NCBI RefSeq assembly: GCF_004120195.1
Contig: NZ_SCHN01000024.1
Span: 1 to 64,000 of the forward strand
Source of the DNA: Enterovibrio baiacu
GTDB lineage: Bacteria > Pseudomonadota > Gammaproteobacteria > Enterobacterales > Vibrionaceae
DNA: 64,000 nucleotides
Direction: 5' to 3'
Position 1 is the stretch's first letter. Each line of letters starts with the position of its first letter. Below, one piece after another: positions 63,801 through 64,000 of this stretch. The notes beneath the pieces were generated by a model. It was given only the letters and a program-made list of their open reading frames with translations. It was not told the DNA's origin and did no database searches. Made by a program: the position numbers and the translations under genes.

Positions 63801-63969
63801 CTTGCGTGTCTGACGGGAGCTGTTTTTGATTGAAGTAGACGCTCTTGTCCGTCGCGTTTAAAGGGGAGGCGTCAAACGTCTGTGTGATGGCGTCAGTGGC
63901 AATAAATGCATGGCTGGTGGTGCTAAGTAACAGTGTTGAGAGAAAGCTGGCTATGTACGTCTTATTCAT
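60892..63969 (-). CDS. M66-family mucinase-like metalloprotease (StcE/TagA type)
   Basis: The 1025-residue secreted protein has a signal peptide (MNKTYIASFLSTLLLSTTSHA). The zinc site is HEVGHEFGAGTH (HExxHxxGxxH, near residue 452), followed by GWGTMAGGWPLHPGG. It ends with an Ig-like domain (about 830-905; DVEDGDITANITVSGAVNTA) and two carbohydrate-binding modules (about 910-960 and 983-1025, both ending in a Trp-rich strand), like the chitin-binding type 5/12. StcE/TagA proteases cleave mucin glycoproteins. The chitin-type modules suggest targeting to a glycan surface. No strong ribosome site is seen. It is not next to any type II or ToxR gene here. Confidence 0.88.
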   Translation of the reverse strand: MNKTYIASFLSTLLLSTTSHAFIATDAITQTFDASPLNATDKSVYFNQKQLPSDTQGTLQASVSMAQSVIMPTTHKIDGDRQPHLVALRKALVIVEPHDAHAIEGNELSVVVKDSQGKPVHHATLKAPAEQPKPTGQIETDVTVVVPDTYAHTLRTNNTIGSIAGQQGQTNFKALLTEHDTLLVATSDGNFAYEFILPEGSAFNGKIVTFFSQAGYNSTLRYSHGVDTLSRGNSITYNNVDGLWYAQSDVDYGNLAYSETAYTTVLPAEVIQPGFSLTLTAGDSEGTVEGIQVGANTTLILNAVDVGLLTPPRGEFRFMADKNLHRDYFQSLQISKLIVNPYAPIHLEEIMLPDGRLLVDVDPSKADAYGSDSHYRIARELISAGINSANYGVNSAGVMDSARWNISAPYHAAQVTVNNSRGNYSNGIINHGLLGSYAGVASVVSSTGNEFSHEVGHEFGAGTHAEAHYLGGFKGSVHNSSNQINSTWGWDLFENTFLPNLSKARTNGASCYEGQCAEPFEGHSFGWGTMAGGWPLHPGGNEYTLHTPYELNVFQHFLEGKANFDPSSSTGFSKWDNDSQRMMPWHNTLVDDVAFSITTVSGNNELAEFGPENRQFHALFEAADAVRIHTGNGHWARDFYLTEDNSFEGKVVVFRSSAGYNSHIHYGDTSLLLINGKKHAFRFDAGQWNIVDSDILDRTVDRVPQQQGVAVTTLVGYYDPQNTLPSYFYPALNGAYGAVYDDNFTPSSCKIDVLTHKEGTLTFNLHNRRITDGFMNRFHINVATESQPYRAELYCSNTLLDSLEITAPTDAPTASTITTELGEAPTLHGVENITLKINDRFDPLAGVSAHDVEDGDITANITVSGAVNTAQAGLYVLTYTVIDSNEQQTNVERLVTVEANEVCTADWRKEAIYLSGDRVAHQGVVWQAGWWTQGEAPGTTGEWGVWKKASDDVCTTPDPEPEVTPPPSGEYPAYQAGTAYKEGDIVVGADNALYQCKPWPNTGWCANAAYAPAISAYWQDAWTKR

Positions 63970-64000
63970 ATGCGCTTTGTTTTTTATAGTGAGTGTTGGG

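Overview
The window looks like a chromosomal segment of a gamma-proteobacterium of the family Vibrionaceae (Vibrio, Grimontia, Enterovibrio or Photobacterium relatives). Evidence: the conserved order nupC-deoC-deoA-deoB-deoD-ytjB/serB-PilZ-radA, then ettA, slt, trpR and yjjX; a VpsT/CsgD-type regulator; and a tmRNA whose tag reads ANDENYALAA next to smpB, ratA and rnfH. The exact genus cannot be fixed from sequence alone.

Layout. 1-3.8 kb (minus): the N-terminal part of a giant LapA-like adhesin with a retention module, three ~100-residue Ig-like repeats and near-identical 627-bp tandem repeats running off the left edge. 4.2-26.9 kb: mostly housekeeping genes, namely prfC, yjjV, nupC under an apparent tandem CRP (CytR-type) promoter, the deoCABD nucleoside-catabolism operon, ytjB/serB, a double-PilZ protein, radA, an M23 peptidase, a small PilZ protein, ettA, slt, trpR, yjjX and a fatty-acid hydroxylase. 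Three arrays of 7-bp repeats that fit one consensus (ARTYTCK) lie between convergent genes here. 27.2-28.6 kb: a pair of spondin-domain secreted proteins.

28.7-41.1 kb: a signalling and surface-attachment locus. A minus-strand operon encodes a lipoprotein that fuses a TRAP-type (DctP) to an ABC-type (LivJ-like) binding domain, a hybrid histidine kinase with a FixL-like PAS domain and a degenerate receiver, a CheY-like regulator, and an HPt-REC-REC-GGDEF diguanylate cyclase. Divergent from it is a VpsT-like regulator carrying the WFSR c-di-GMP-binding motif, followed by a four-gene chaperone-usher fimbrial operon. The proposed logic is extracellular ligand to phosphorelay to c-di-GMP to VpsT-like regulator to fimbriae.

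41.3-42.9 kb: hdhA and eda. 43-58.8 kb: an accessory island ending at the 3' end of ssrA. It holds a toxin-like protein with a glycine-rich hydrophobic C-terminus followed by four paralogous small membrane proteins (probable immunity array), a DUF2927-like protein, a McrA-like/DUF3883 nuclease, an AT-rich GHKL ATPase gene, and a three-gene operon of DNA methyltransferase, double-GHKL histidine-kinase-like ATPase and a receiver-domain protein. The last operon is the best candidate for an undescribed anti-phage or epigenetic signalling system. 58.8-64 kb: ssrA, smpB, ratA-rnfH, a MITE-like inverted repeat, and an M66 (StcE/TagA-type) mucinase-like metalloprotease with two C-terminal carbohydrate-binding modules.
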